DNA of 64,000 nucleotides from Stappia stellulata DSM 5886 (GTDB taxonomy: Bacteria; Pseudomonadota; Alphaproteobacteria; Rhizobiales; Stappiaceae): contig NZ_AUIM01000004.1 of the NCBI RefSeq assembly GCF_000423705.1, forward strand, positions 724,587-788,586, given 5' to 3'. The notes under the pieces are model-generated. The model searched no databases and was not told the DNA's origin. It was given only the letters and a program-made list of their open reading frames with translations. A program made the translations under genes and the position numbers. Within the stretch, counting starts at the first letter, position 1; each line of letters begins with the position of its first letter. Positions 1 to 9,053 of the stretch are shown here, piece by piece.

Positions 1-1
1 C

Positions 2-307
2 CTGTCGGGCGGCCAGCAGCAGATGCTCGCCATCGGCCGCGCGATGATGAGCCGGCCCAAGCTGCTGCTGCTCGACGAGCCGTCCATGGGCCTTGCGCCG
101 GTTCTCGTCGACCAGGTGTTCGAGATCATCGCCCGGCTGCGCGACACCGACGACGTGACGATCTTCCTGGTGGAGCAAAACGCCTTCGCCGCGCTGTCGA
201 TTGCCGACCGGGGCTATGTCATCGAGACCGGCGACATCGCCATGAGCGGTCCGGGCAAGGAACTGCTCTCCGACGACCGGGTGCGCGAGGCCTATCTCGG
301 CGTGTGA
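2..307 (+). CDS. livF: Branched-chain amino acid ABC transporter ATPase LivF, C-terminal part
   Basis: Only the C-terminal third (about 101 residues) is in the window; the gene runs in from the left edge. The frame opens with the ABC signature LSGGQQQ, followed by the Walker B segment [11 protein letters not shown] and the switch histidine region, here FLVEQN. The ending [11 protein letters not shown] is typical of LivF, the smaller of the two ATPases of the Liv/HAAT family importing branched-chain amino acids or similar acids. The rest of the operon is off-window, so the substrate is unknown. The stop codon overlaps the convergent cyclase gene by 16 bases. Confidence 0.9.
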   Translation: MSGGQQQMLAIGRAMMSRPKLLLLDEPSMGLAPVLVDQVFEIIARLRDTDDVTIFLVEQNAFAALSIADRGYVIETGDIAMSGPGKELLSDDRVREAYLGV

Positions 308-1806
308 GGCGCGACCCGCGCCGCGATCCGCTCGTCGGACGGCAGATCCCCGGCCCCCGCCTCGTCTGCCCCTTGATCTTGCGAAAGATAGGCGCGCCCG
401 CGCCCGTCTTCCTTGGCGCGGTAGAGCGCCTCGTCGGCGCTGCGGATCACCGATTTTGCGGTTCGCGCATCCTCCGGCCACCAGGCAACGCCGATGCTCG
501 CGCCCACGCTCGCGCGTCCGCCCTCGATGGGGATTTCGGCGCAGATGCTCTCCACGATACCGTCGCACAGGAGACGTACGGCATCTCGCCCTAGCCCCTC
601 GTGCAGCAGGACGATGAATTCGTCGCCGCCCACCCGCGCGGCAATGCCTCGCCCCTCGACAATGGCCAGGATCCGGGACGCAACGGTGCGCAGCACCTGG
701 TCGCCTGCCGAATGGCCGTAGGTGTCGTTCACGGCCTTGAAGCGGTCGAGATCGATGCAGAGCACGGCACAGCGGTCCTGTTCGCCCCGGCTCAGGATCT
801 CTTCCAGCAGACGGTCGAAGTAAAGCCTGTTCGGCAAGCCGGTCAGCGCATCGTGATGGGCGAGGAAGCGGTTGCGCGCCTCGCTTTTTTGCATGCGCTG
901 CAGAGCCCGGCCGTAAAGCACAGCCACCGCACCGAGCGACAGCATTGCCAGGGCGACCACGCCGGCGAGAACCGGAAGCGCCTGGCTCCAGATCACGGTT
1001 GAGGGATGCGACAGCGTCCAGGAGGCGTAGAGGGCATCGGCATCCGCCTTGCGGCTGACCCGCAGGGCCCCGGCCCCTTCCGGCACCCGGTCGCCCGACG
1101 TGACGGCGAAGTCCTGCAGCCCGAGTTTCGCGCCCGCCGTCTCCATCATCGCCGAGGTCAGTGGCTTCAGCGTCAGGAGCACATTCGGCTGCCCGTCGGG
1201 CAGCGTCTCATCGTCGTCGGGAACGATCGCCTGCGCGACGATCATGTTGACGTCGCCGTCGACCATCCGGAAATCGGACACATAGATCGGCACCGGGGAG
1301 CGCACCGGATGCGCCAGGATCGTGAACCGTTCCCCGCGCGGCAGCCGTTTGGCCATATAGACCTCCCGGGCGGCGGCGATCAGGTCAAAGGCCAGGTCGA
1401 CGTGTCTTTGCGCTTCCGCCACCGCGAGAATGTCGTCCTCAAACACCATCACGCGCGGGGCATCGTCCGGTCCGATCACGATGGTGGTCTGGATGCCGAA
1501 ATCGTCCCACAGCCAGTCCGCCATTTCCTCGCGGACGAACTCCCAGTCGATGCGCGACATCAGTGCACGCACCGCCTCGTCCCAATGCGAGATCTGCGAC
1601 TGGTCCCGGGCCAGGATTTCCGTCTGACGGGCCACCTCGTTGCGCACGAGGTTCTGCTCGTCGGCAGCGCGCACCTCGTCGGCGATCCCGCCGGCCCGCG
1701 TCAGCACATGCGCATTCGACACGACGAAAGCGATCACCACCGCCGCACAGATCAGATAGATCCCCACGGCAATATTGCTCTCCCGCATCTTCAACCAGCG
1801 CGCCAT
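292..1806 (-). CDS. CHASE4-GGDEF diguanylate cyclase, membrane-bound
   Basis: A 504-residue inner-membrane protein. One membrane helix follows the start, then an external sensor region of about 240 residues with CHASE4-like features (the WLWDDFG stretch), a second helix near residue 280, and a cytoplasmic GGDEF domain. The active site reads ARVGGDEF, so c-di-GMP synthesis from two GTP is expected. The residues five before GGDEF do not form RxxD, so the usual product-inhibition I-site appears absent. An ATG at 1839 would add 11 residues. I prefer 1806, which has an AAGGGA ribosome site 8 bases upstream and places the first helix right after the start. The sensed ligand is unknown. Confidence 0.88.
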   Translation of the reverse strand: MARWLKMRESNIAVGIYLICAAVVIAFVVSNAHVLTRAGGIADEVRAADEQNLVRNEVARQTEILARDQSQISHWDEAVRALMSRIDWEFVREEMADWLWDDFGIQTTIVIGPDDAPRVMVFEDDILAVAEAQRHVDLAFDLIAAAREVYMAKRLPRGERFTILAHPVRSPVPIYVSDFRMVDGDVNMIVAQAIVPDDDETLPDGQPNVLLTLKPLTSAMMETAGAKLGLQDFAVTSGDRVPEGAGALRVSRKADADALYASWTLSHPSTVIWSQALPVLAGVVALAMLSLGAVAVLYGRALQRMQKSEARNRFLAHHDALTGLPNRLYFDRLLEEILSRGEQDRCAVLCIDLDRFKAVNDTYGHSAGDQVLRTVASRILAIVEGRGIAARVGGDEFIVLLHEGLGRDAVRLLCDGIVESICAEIPIEGGRASVGASIGVAWWPEDARTAKSVIRSADEALYRAKEDGRGRAYLSQDQGADEAGAGDLPSDERIAARVAPHTPR

Positions 1807-1849
1807 CAACCGTCCCTTTTCATTGTTCGTCAGCACCATGGCGGATACT

Positions 1850-1863
1850 GTTGAATCTTCAAC
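1850..1863. promoter_or_regulatory. Palindrome between the cyclase and amine oxidase genes
   Basis: GTTGAA and TTCAAC are perfect inverted arms separated by TC. The site sits in the divergent region, 43 bases upstream of the cyclase start and 51 bases upstream of the oxidase start. An operator for either gene is possible, but no regulator is identified. Confidence 0.35.
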
Positions 1864-1914
1864 TAAACGTTATGGTTCGCAGGTGGTTAACGGGAGACGG
1901 TCGCAAACGCCACA

Positions 1915-3315
1915 ATGACACGCAACGGACGGCTTTCCGTCCCCAACCGTCGGGACATGCTGAAATGGGGCACGGGCGCGGCCCTGTCGGGACTTGCCGC
2001 AGGGTCCCTCGCCGGCGTGCCCCCCGCAAAGGCACGGGCGCAGGTCCGCGAGGCCGATGTCATCGTGATCGGTGCGGGCGTTGCCGGCCTTGCCGCCGCG
2101 CGCCGCCTCACCGAACTGGACTATGACGTTATCGTGCTGGAGGCAACGCACAAGATCGGCGGGCGCCTGCGCACCGACCGCTCGCTGGGCGCGTCCTTCG
2201 AGGTCGGCGCCGGCTGGATCCACGGCCCCGACGGCAATCCCTTGAGCGACCTGGCAAGGGCCGTGAACAGCCCGACCTTCGTCACCGACGACGACAGTTT
2301 CGACGTCTTCGCCGCCGACGGCACCCGGCAGTCGCGCGCCGCCGTCTTCACGGCGGAACAACGGCTGCAGGGACTCGCGGCGCGGATCGACGCGACGCTT
2401 GCCAGCGACCTCTCCCTTGCCGAGGCGATCCGCACCATCGACCCGGCCGCGCTGAGCGACCCACTCACCCGCTGGATGCTCTCCGCCTATACCGAGTTCG
2501 ACACGGGCGGGCCGCTGGAGCGGCTTTCCGCGCTCCACTTCGACGAGGACGAGGCGTTTGACGGCGCGGATGTGATCCTGACGCAGGGCTATGACGCGAT
2601 TGCCGCCCATCTGGCGCAAGGGCTCGACATCCGCCTCAATGCGGTCGTGGAGGCTGTCGACTATGAGGCCGGCGACGGGGCCGCCGTCCATGCAGGCGAT
2701 GCGATCTATGAATCCCATTTCGTGATCTGCACCGTCCCGCTCGGCGTGCTCAAGGCGGAAACAATCGCCTTCGACCCGCCGCTTCCCCAGGCGATGCGGG
2801 CGCGCCTTCAGCGGCTGCAGATGGGCAATGTCACCAAGATCGCGCTGAAATTCGACCACGCCCACTGGCCGGTCGACACGCAATATTTCGGGCTGATGAC
2901 GTCCGAGAAAGGCCGCTGGAACTACTTTTTGAACTACCGGACGTTCTCGGAGGAAAACATCCTGCTCGGCTTCAGCGTCGGCGCCTATGCCGCAAAGGCG
3001 GAGGCGATGCACGACGCCGAGATGACGGCGGACGCGATGGACGCGGTCCGGACGATGTTCGGGCGCGAGGTGCCGGAGCCGGAAGACGTGCGCCTGACCC
3101 GCTGGTCGCAGGACCCGTTCACGCGCGGTGCCTATTCCTTCACCGCCTTCGGCTCAGAACCGCAAGACTTCGACGCCCTCGCGCGACCTGTCGAAAAGAC
3201 GCTGCTCTTCGCCGGCGAACACACCACCTTCCGCCACCACGGCACGGTCCACGGAGCGTATCTGAGCGGACTGGAAGCCGCCCGCATCATCGACGACGAA
3301 CTGTGGGAGGGGTGA
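1915..3315 (+). CDS. Tat-exported flavin monoamine oxidase
   Basis: A 466-residue FAD-dependent amine oxidase. The N-terminus carries a twin-arginine signal (NRRDMLKWG, then an Ala/Gly-rich stretch ending near PAKARAQ), so the folded flavoprotein is probably exported to the periplasm. The Rossmann motif VIGAGVAGLAAARRL binds the FAD ADP moiety, GGRLRTD is the second dinucleotide motif, and the C-terminal LLFAGEHTT...GTVHGAYLSG segment completes the FAD site. Such enzymes oxidise primary amines to aldehydes with release of ammonia and peroxide. The substrate cannot be read from sequence. The paa genes about 0.6 kb away make an aromatic amine such as phenylethylamine a reasonable guess. No good ribosome site is seen, but the start is needed to include the Tat motif. 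Confidence 0.85.
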   Translation: MTRNGRLSVPNRRDMLKWGTGAALSGLAAGSLAGVPPAKARAQVREADVIVIGAGVAGLAAARRLTELDYDVIVLEATHKIGGRLRTDRSLGASFEVGAGWIHGPDGNPLSDLARAVNSPTFVTDDDSFDVFAADGTRQSRAAVFTAEQRLQGLAARIDATLASDLSLAEAIRTIDPAALSDPLTRWMLSAYTEFDTGGPLERLSALHFDEDEAFDGADVILTQGYDAIAAHLAQGLDIRLNAVVEAVDYEAGDGAAVHAGDAIYESHFVICTVPLGVLKAETIAFDPPLPQAMRARLQRLQMGNVTKIALKFDHAHWPVDTQYFGLMTSEKGRWNYFLNYRTFSEENILLGFSVGAYAAKAEAMHDAEMTADAMDAVRTMFGREVPEPEDVRLTRWSQDPFTRGAYSFTAFGSEPQDFDALARPVEKTLLFAGEHTTFRHHGTVHGAYLSGLEAARIIDDELWEG

Positions 3316-3330
3316 GCGTGAGCGGCAGGC

Positions 3331-3876
3331 TCAGCCGCGCTCCAGCGCGGCGAGCACGAAGGCCGCGCGCTCGGCGACCGGGAGCTTCGGCAGCAGCCGG
3401 GTCTCGTAGCCGAGCGTGGGCAAGACATCCGCAAGCCGCTCGTATTCCTCGACCGCGGCGGCAAAGCCGTGCCGGCGCTCATCATCGCCGGCATGGATCT
3501 CCGGCCAGGGCGGCGCGAGAAAGACCAGCGGCCGGTAGCGGTAGCGGCGGGCGAGCGGCGCAACAACCTGGCGCCCGGTCGCAGCCTCGAAGGCGGAGGC
3601 GGCATCGATCACACCCCGGTCGAAGAAGGTCCAGCCGCCGGCACCCGCTCCGGCATGCGCGCTGCGCCAGTCGGCGACCGCCATGCGGATCGCCCGCCGG
3701 GCAAAGGCGGCGAGATCGGTCCAGGGCAGTGCGGTACCCTTTCCCGCCAGTTCTTCGCGGACGATACGCCGGCCGGGTTCCTCGATCGTTCGGTGACCGC
3801 GGCGGGCAAGCTCTTCGATCAATGCGGATTTTCCGCCACCGGAACAGCCGGTGACGAGCACGAAACGCTCATGCAT
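3331..3876 (-). CDS. AAA/P-loop NTPase (AAA_28-like)
   Basis: A 181-residue single-domain protein beginning MHERFVLVTGCSGGGKSALI, a clear Walker A loop (GCSGGGKS). A second acidic segment, WTFFDRGVID, is likely the Walker B or lid contact, and FLAPPWPEIHAGDDERR follows. This layout matches the AAA_28/predicted-ATPase family of small kinase-like P-loop proteins, whose substrates are mostly unknown. The start at 3876 is chosen because the P-loop begins nine residues later. A longer frame to 4095 would run into paaE. It converges on the amine oxidase gene with a 15-base gap. Confidence 0.75.
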   Translation of the reverse strand: MHERFVLVTGCSGGGKSALIEELARRGHRTIEEPGRRIVREELAGKGTALPWTDLAAFARRAIRMAVADWRSAHAGAGAGGWTFFDRGVIDAASAFEAATGRQVVAPLARRYRYRPLVFLAPPWPEIHAGDDERRHGFAAAVEEYERLADVLPTLGYETRLLPKLPVAERAAFVLAALERG

Positions 3877-3941
3877 GGGAAGGCTCACAGTGTGGGAAAC
3901 GGGCGACGGCGCATCAAGCTTTCTGCCCCGCTTCCTAGAGC

Positions 3942-5021
3942 CTACATCGCGTCGTAGTCGAGGACCACCGTCTTGCTGACGGGGCGGGACTGGCAGGTGA
4001 GGACGAAGCCGGCGTCGACTTCCCAGGGTTCCAGCGAATAGTTCACCGCCATGTCGACCGCGCCGCTGTCCACCTTGGCGCGGCAGGTGCAGCACATGCC
4101 GCCCTTGCAGGAGTAAGGCGCCTCGATGCCCGCGCGGATCGCGGCGTCGACGATGGTCTCGCCCGCGTTGACCGGGACGGATACGCGGGTGCCGTCGATG
4201 ATCAGTTCGGCGGTCGCCGCATGATCGGTGTCGGCGCCGTCATGCGCGGGCTTGGGCGCATGCGGCGCGGAGCCGTCGGCGGGCGTGAAGAACTCGCGGT
4301 GGATGCAGGCCTCGTCGATGCCCAGCGCCGACAAGGCACCCGTCGCCGTCTCGATCATCTCGCCCGGACCGCAGAGGAAGATCCCGTCGGCGTCCCTCGC
4401 CGGCACGGCGTGGGTCAGGAGCACCTGAAGCTTGTCGGCATCGAGCCGGCCGGACAGCATGTCGACGTCCTGCGTCTCGCGCGACAGCACGTGGAAGACG
4501 CCGAGCCTGGTCGGGAACAGGTCCTTCAGGTTCTCGATCTCTTCCTTGAAGATGATGCTCTGCGCGGTCCTGTTGCCGTAGAACAGATAGAACTCGCTCT
4601 CCGGCTCGCGGGTCAGCACCGTGCGGATCATCGCAAGCACCGGCGTGATGCCGGAGCCGGCGGCAACGGCGATCAGCGTTCGCTTGCCGCCGTCATGCGC
4701 GGGCAAGAGAAAGCGCCCCGAGGGCGTCATCACGTCGATTTCGTCGCCGGGCGCGACATTCTCGTTGGCGAAGGAGGAAAAGGCGCCGCCATCGATCTTC
4801 TTGACCGCGACGCGCAGCTCGCCGTCGTCCTCGCCGGCGCAGATCGAATAGGAACGGCGCACGTCCTCGCCGTCGATCATCGTGCGCAGCGTCAGATACT
4901 GCCCGGCGGCAAAGCGATAGGCCTCGCGCAGATCTTCCGGCACCTCGAAGGAGATCGACACCGCCTCCGCGGTCTCGCGCCTGACATCCTTGACCTTCAA
5001 CGCATGAAAACGCGGCGACAT
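3942..5021 (-). CDS. paaE: Phenylacetyl-CoA 1,2-epoxidase reductase subunit PaaE
   Basis: A 359-residue NAD(P)H:ferredoxin-type reductase that passes electrons to the PaaABC(D) epoxygenase. An FAD-binding barrel (RSYSICAG) comes first, then the pyridine nucleotide domain (AGSGITPVLAM, FLCGPGEMI), then a C-terminal plant-type 2Fe-2S domain with the cluster cysteines in YSCKGGMCCTCRAKV and a final Cys in LTCQSRP. Length and order match PaaE/PaaK. A GGAGG ribosome site precedes the start. It is the last gene of the paaABCDE run. Confidence 0.95.
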   Translation of the reverse strand: MSPRFHALKVKDVRRETAEAVSISFEVPEDLREAYRFAAGQYLTLRTMIDGEDVRRSYSICAGEDDGELRVAVKKIDGGAFSSFANENVAPGDEIDVMTPSGRFLLPAHDGGKRTLIAVAAGSGITPVLAMIRTVLTREPESEFYLFYGNRTAQSIIFKEEIENLKDLFPTRLGVFHVLSRETQDVDMLSGRLDADKLQVLLTHAVPARDADGIFLCGPGEMIETATGALSALGIDEACIHREFFTPADGSAPHAPKPAHDGADTDHAATAELIIDGTRVSVPVNAGETIVDAAIRAGIEAPYSCKGGMCCTCRAKVDSGAVDMAVNYSLEPWEVDAGFVLTCQSRPVSKTVVLDYDAM

Positions 5022-5095
5022 GCGGCTTCCTCCCTCAAAACCGGCGGGCCATCTCTCCGTGAAGGGCCGGGCCGGCGTGTTCTGTCAGATTTCGA

Positions 5096-5614
5096 TCAGT
5101 GACACTTGAAATAGTCGAACGGTTCGGAACACGCCGTGCAGCGCCACAGCGCCTTGCAGGCGGTCGAGCCGAACTCCGAGACCTTCTCGGTCGCAAGCGA
5201 CCCGCAACGCGGACAAGCGACCTCGTCGTCGCCGAAGAGCGCCCGGCGCGAGGCCTTTCCGGCCGGCGGCGCAATGCCGTAGGCGCGCAGCTTCTCGCGC
5301 GCCTCCTCGCTCAGCCAGTCGGTGGTCCAGGCCGGCGACAGCACCGTCCTGATCCGCACGGACGGGAAACCCGCCTTGAGGAGGGCTGTCTCGATGTCCA
5401 TGGTGAAGACCGACATGGCCGGACAGCCGGTATAGGTCGGCGTGATGTCGACCTCGACCGCGCCGTCCTCCAAAAGCCGCACATCGCGCAACACGCCGAG
5501 ATCGCCGATGGTCAGCACCGGAACCTCGGGGTCCGGCACCTCGGCCGCGATCTCCCAGGCCCGCATGCGGGCCGCGGCGGCATCGATGGCGGCGGTCTGC
5601 GGTTCGGTGGTCAT
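5096..5614 (-). CDS. paaD: Phenylacetyl-CoA epoxidase assembly subunit PaaD
   Basis: A 172-residue protein with an N-terminal MIP18/DUF59-like domain (IGDLGVLRDV, TPTYTGCPAM) and a C-terminal Cys4 zinc-ribbon-like tail (CPRCG...CKALWRCTAC...FKCH). PaaD is needed for epoxygenase activity, probably in iron or iron-sulfur maturation of the complex. It begins three bases after the paaC stop, so the two are translationally linked. Confidence 0.94.
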   Translation of the reverse strand: MTTEPQTAAIDAAAARMRAWEIAAEVPDPEVPVLTIGDLGVLRDVRLLEDGAVEVDITPTYTGCPAMSVFTMDIETALLKAGFPSVRIRTVLSPAWTTDWLSEEAREKLRAYGIAPPAGKASRRALFGDDEVACPRCGSLATEKVSEFGSTACKALWRCTACSEPFDYFKCH

Positions 5615-5617
5615 GGC

Positions 5618-6370
5618 CTACCACCGCATCCCGGGATAGGCGCGCTGCATGTACTGCATCTCGGAAAGCAGATGGCCGAAACTCTCCGAATGCCGGCCCG
5701 ACCGTCCGCCCGACTGCATCCAGCCCTCGGGGGGAAGCGGCAGCGTCGCCTCGTCGCAGACGCGGGCGAGCGTCGCCCGCCATTCGTCGCGGAGGGTCTC
5801 GGGATCGACAGCGACGCCCTCCGCCACCAGCCGTTCCACCACGCCGTCAGCCTCGAAGAGCTCGCCCGTATAGGGCCACAGCAGATCGATGGCGTCTTGC
5901 ATGCGCGCCCGGCTTTCCGCCGTGCCGTCGCCCAGACGAATGGTCCACTCGCCGGAATGGCGCAAATGGTAGGCGGCTTCCTTCTCGGCCTTGGCGGCGA
6001 TGGCGGCGAGCGTCTCGTCCGTCGAGCCGGTCAGCTTGCGCCAGAACGGCAGCATGAAGGCGGAGAAGAACAGCTGGCGCGCGATCGTCTGCGCGAAATC
6101 GCCGTTTTGCTGTTCCACCAGCAGGCAGTTGCCGAACTCGCGTTCCTTGCGCAGGAAGCAGAGCTGGTCCTCGTCGCGGCCCGCCCCCTCGACCTCGCCT
6201 GCGTAGGAATAGAGGTTGCGCGCCTGGCCGATGTGATCGAGCGCGACATTGGCAAGACCGATGTCCTCTTCGAGCGTCGGCGCGTGGCCGCACCATTCGC
6301 CCAGCCGCTGGCCCAGAATGGCGGCGTCGTCGGCAAGGCGAAGCGTGTAGGTAAAAAGATCGCTGGTCAT
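5618..6370 (-). CDS. paaC: Phenylacetyl-CoA 1,2-epoxidase structural subunit PaaC
   Basis: A 250-residue ferritin-like helical protein beginning MTSDLFTYTLRLADDAAILGQRL. PaaC pairs with PaaA in the A2C2 core of the di-iron monooxygenase but lacks the catalytic iron site. The start at 6370 is preferred because GGGAGAG lies six bases upstream. An in-frame ATG at 6391 would overlap the paaB stop without a better ribosome site. The C-terminal SEMQYMQRAYPGMRW is typical of the family. Confidence 0.95.
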   Translation of the reverse strand: MTSDLFTYTLRLADDAAILGQRLGEWCGHAPTLEEDIGLANVALDHIGQARNLYSYAGEVEGAGRDEDQLCFLRKEREFGNCLLVEQQNGDFAQTIARQLFFSAFMLPFWRKLTGSTDETLAAIAAKAEKEAAYHLRHSGEWTIRLGDGTAESRARMQDAIDLLWPYTGELFEADGVVERLVAEGVAVDPETLRDEWRATLARVCDEATLPLPPEGWMQSGGRSGRHSESFGHLLSEMQYMQRAYPGMRW

Positions 6371-6387
6371 CGCTTCTCTCCCGCCGC

Positions 6388-6675
6388 TCACATGTTTCCG
6401 ACTTCTTCGGGGATCTCGTAGAAGGTCGGATGGCGGTAGATCTTCGACGCGGTCGGCTCGAACATCTCGTCCTTCTGCGCCGGGTCGGAGGCGATGATCT
6501 CGGCGGACGGCACGACCCAGATCGACAGGCCCTCGCCGCGCCGCGTGTAGACGTCGCGCGCCGCCTGAAGCGCCATCTCCGCATCACCCGCATGCACCGA
6601 ACCGCAGTGGCGATGCGCCATGCCGGTGCGCGAACGGATGAAGACTTCCCAAAGCGGTGTGGTTTTCTCGGTCAT
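6388..6675 (-). CDS. paaB: Phenylacetyl-CoA 1,2-epoxidase subunit PaaB
   Basis: A 95-residue small subunit with the diagnostic opening PLWEVFIRSRTGMAHRHCGSVHA and the end YRHPTFYEIPEEVGNM. PaaB bridges the PaaAC core dimers. The start at 6675 is supported by GGGAGAG a few bases upstream and by the family length; the longer frame is out-of-family. It lies 34 bases after paaA and 17 before paaC. Confidence 0.95.
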   Translation of the reverse strand: MTEKTTPLWEVFIRSRTGMAHRHCGSVHAGDAEMALQAARDVYTRRGEGLSIWVVPSAEIIASDPAQKDEMFEPTASKIYRHPTFYEIPEEVGNM

Positions 6676-6709
6676 CTGCGTCTCTCCCTCGGGCAAATCG
6701 TTCGGCCGC

Positions 6710-7711
6710 TCACTCGGCCGCGTGACGGGCGGCCTCGCGGCGGTCGGCGCGTTTTTGCGAATAGGCAAGGGCTGCCTCGCGCACCCAGGCGCCGTCGGCA
6801 TGCGCCTTGTTGCGCGCGGCCAGCCGTTCGCGGTTGCACGGGCCGTTGCCGGCGACAACGCGCATGAACTCGTCCCAGTCGATCTCGCCGAATTCCCAGT
6901 GGCCGCTCTCCTCGTTGAAGGCGAGCTTGTCGTCGGGAATGGTCAGGCCGAGGTAATGCGCCTGCGGCACCGTCGCGTCGATGAACTTCTGGCGCAGCTC
7001 GTCGTTGGTGAAGCGCTTGATCTTCCAGGCCATCGACTGGGCGGAGTGCTTGCTGTCGGTGTCGGAAGGCCCGAACATCATCAGCGACGGCCACCACCAG
7101 CGGTTCAGCGCGTCCTGCACCATCTCCTTCTGCTCCTTGGAAGAGCGGACCATCTCCAGCAGCAGCTCGTAGCCCTGGCGCTGGTGGAAGCTCTCTTCCT
7201 TGCAAACGCGGATCATGGCGCGCGAATAGGGTCCGAAGGAACAGCGGCACAGCGGGATCTGGTTCATGATCGCCGCACCGTCGACCAGCCAGCCGATGGC
7301 GCCGATGTCGGCCCAGGTCAGCGTCGGGTAATTGAAGATCGAGGAGTATTTCGCCTTGCCGGAGAGAAGCTGCTCGGTCAGTTCCTCGCGCGACACGCCC
7401 AGCGTCTCGGCGGCGGAATAGAGGTACAGCCCGTGGCCGCCCTCGTCCTGCACCTTGGCAAGGAGCGCTGCCTTGCGCTTCAAGGTCGGCGCGCGGGAAA
7501 TCCAGTTGCCCTCCGGCAGCATGCCGACGATCTCGGAATGGGCGTGCTGGGAGATCTGGCGCACCAGCGTCTTGCGGTAGCCCTCCGGCATCCAGTCGTT
7601 CGGCTCGATCTTCTCTTCCGCATCGACCCGCGCCTGAAACGCCGCGACGCGATCCGCGTCCTCGACGGCGCCTGCCTCGGTGTCGCGCGCATTGAGTGCC
7701 TGGGTGTACAT
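6710..7711 (-). CDS. paaA: Phenylacetyl-CoA 1,2-epoxidase catalytic subunit PaaA
   Basis: A 333-residue catalytic subunit of the bacterial multicomponent oxygenase that converts phenylacetyl-CoA to the ring 1,2-epoxide. Carboxylate and histidine ligands of the di-iron site lie in [14 protein letters not shown] and in [11 protein letters not shown], each an ExxH-type motif. The start at 7711 has a strong AGGAGG ribosome site nine bases upstream; 50 extra residues in the longer frame would lie across the promoter. It is the first gene of paaABCDE. Downstream pathway genes (isomerase, ring hydrolase, beta-oxidation) are not in this window. Confidence 0.96.
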   Translation of the reverse strand: MYTQALNARDTEAGAVEDADRVAAFQARVDAEEKIEPNDWMPEGYRKTLVRQISQHAHSEIVGMLPEGNWISRAPTLKRKAALLAKVQDEGGHGLYLYSAAETLGVSREELTEQLLSGKAKYSSIFNYPTLTWADIGAIGWLVDGAAIMNQIPLCRCSFGPYSRAMIRVCKEESFHQRQGYELLLEMVRSSKEQKEMVQDALNRWWWPSLMMFGPSDTDSKHSAQSMAWKIKRFTNDELRQKFIDATVPQAHYLGLTIPDDKLAFNEESGHWEFGEIDWDEFMRVVAGNGPCNRERLAARNKAHADGAWVREAALAYSQKRADRREAARHAAE

Positions 7712-7795
7712 CTGGTGAAACCTCCTCGAACCGACCGTCATCCGTTTCCGGACAAAAGCGCGCGGATCCGTCCCGTCCCGCGCCGGCATGCAAGG

Positions 7796-7841
7796 ACTAT
7801 ACGTGACGAATATTTCCAGCTTCAAGCATTTTTTGTCACAT
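7796..7841 (-). promoter_or_regulatory. paaA promoter with PaaX-like inverted repeat
   Basis: Reading the minus strand, TTGAAG (7825-7820) and TATAGT (7801-7796) are 18 bases apart, a good sigma-70 pair upstream of paaA. Two inverted arms bracket the -35 box: ACGTGACGAATAT at 7801-7813, and at 7829-7841 the complement of ATGTGACAAAAAA. They match at 9 of 13 positions. PaaX represses paa operons in other bacteria by binding palindromic sites at the promoter, so this pair is the obvious operator candidate. Confidence 0.6.
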
Positions 7842-7879
7842 AATACGATGCACTGCGGCAAGTCTCTGAAATTGCGAAA

Positions 7880-8776
7880 CTAAGCGGAAAAGCGCGCGCT
7901 GTCCCCGGCGGCCCGGGCCGGCAGGTCGCCGCTGCTGGAGCGGCCGTTTGCGGCAATCCAGCGCTCCGCGCCGGGACGAAGCGCGGCATAGATCCGGGCC
8001 GTCAGCGCATTGGCCTCCGCGCCCGGCCAGTCGGCCGGCAAGAGGTCGGCGGCCAGCATCGGGTCGCGCAGGATCAGCCGGCGATAGTCGTGAATGAGCA
8101 GCGTGCGGGCCACCATCGCGCGGGCATCGGACGAGGCTCTCCCACTCGCCATTGCCGCATCGAGCGGCGTGAAGGCGGCGATGAACCGGCGATAGCGCTC
8201 CGCCAGCGGCGCCAGATCGAAGGCGCGCGCTGCAAGTTCGGCGGCGGATCCGCCGATCACCTCGGCGGCGAGATGGATACAGCGCTCCGCGCCCGCCCCC
8301 TCGAGCGGCGGACTGGCGGAGGTGCCGACCAGCACCGACGGCCCGAGCGTCCCGTAACCGGACTTCAGTGCTGCGTCGCGCAAGGCGACACGTTCCTCGC
8401 CCTCGGGGAGCACGACAACGCGCAGGGCGGCTGCGGCCCGCGCATCGCCGCTCAGCCGGTAGACGCGCGCCAACGCCGGGACGAAGGCCCGGTGTCCCTC
8501 GGCGGAAAGGCGATAATAGCTGAGCCGTCCGACCTTCATCCGGTCGACCCAGCCGTCGCGGGCGAGCCGGGAAAGGGCTGCCCGCACGGCCGCCGCGTCG
8601 ATGCGCATTTCTGCAAGCAGATCGGACAGCGTCCCGGCCCAGACCTCGCCGCCGCGCGGCGCGACCATGTCGCCGAAAATCGTGACGATCAGCGACCAGA
8701 CCCTGAGCGGCTGCGTCGCCTGCAAGCGGTCGACAAGCGCCGCGACACAGGCGTCGGGAGGAGAGTGCTTATCCAT
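7880..8776 (-). CDS. paaX: Phenylacetate-responsive repressor PaaX
   Basis: A 298-residue regulator with an N-terminal winged helix (SLIVTIFGDMVAPRGGEVWAGTLSDLL, then AAAVRAALSRLARDGWV) and the PaaX central and C-terminal domains. PaaX proteins are repressors released by phenylacetyl-CoA. It is transcribed toward paaA and lies 168 bases upstream of it; the paa promoter is in that gap. The start ATG has only a weak ribosome site, but no nearer alternative keeps the DNA-binding domain. Confidence 0.92.
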   Translation of the reverse strand: MDKHSPPDACVAALVDRLQATQPLRVWSLIVTIFGDMVAPRGGEVWAGTLSDLLAEMRIDAAAVRAALSRLARDGWVDRMKVGRLSYYRLSAEGHRAFVPALARVYRLSGDARAAAALRVVVLPEGEERVALRDAALKSGYGTLGPSVLVGTSASPPLEGAGAERCIHLAAEVIGGSAAELAARAFDLAPLAERYRRFIAAFTPLDAAMASGRASSDARAMVARTLLIHDYRRLILRDPMLAADLLPADWPGAEANALTARIYAALRPGAERWIAANGRSSSGDLPARAAGDSARFSA

Positions 8777-8865
8777 CGACAGCCGACTTCATTGCCGGGA
8801 ACCAAGGAGATGATGTCAAACTGCTATACCCCTGAACAACACGAAGCAGCTCAGCTTAGCCGCAG

Positions 8866-8997
8866 CGTCATACCGGGCAAGGCGCAAGCCGCGACCCGGT
8901 ATCGGAGAGCCAGGAGACAAGCCTTTTTGGTGACGACTTCCAACCGGCCACGCCTCCCCGATCCCGGATCTGCGCTGACGCTCCGTCCGGGATGACG
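8866..8997. repeat. REP/MITE-like intergenic palindromic element
   Basis: A 132-base noncoding element with inverted ends, CGTCATACCGG on the left and the complement CCGGGATGACG on the right. Internally it holds two hairpins, one bounded by TACCGGG and CCCGGTA and one by ATCCCGGA and TCCGGGAT. The sequence resembles the repeated GTCATCCCGG-type palindromic units common between genes of Rhizobiales. Only one copy was noticed in this window. It fills most of the gap between paaX and the allantoinase gene. Confidence 0.6.
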
Positions 8998-9053
8998 CAA
9001 ATCATGACTTCTCTGCCAGGAAACGAGGCTTGCCCGAACACATGTGGCCCGCC

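Noticed and set aside
6388-6858. Longer 156-codon version of PaaB
   Set aside because: The extra 61 residues overlap paaA and precede a clear GGGAGAG site and the family-standard start at 6675.
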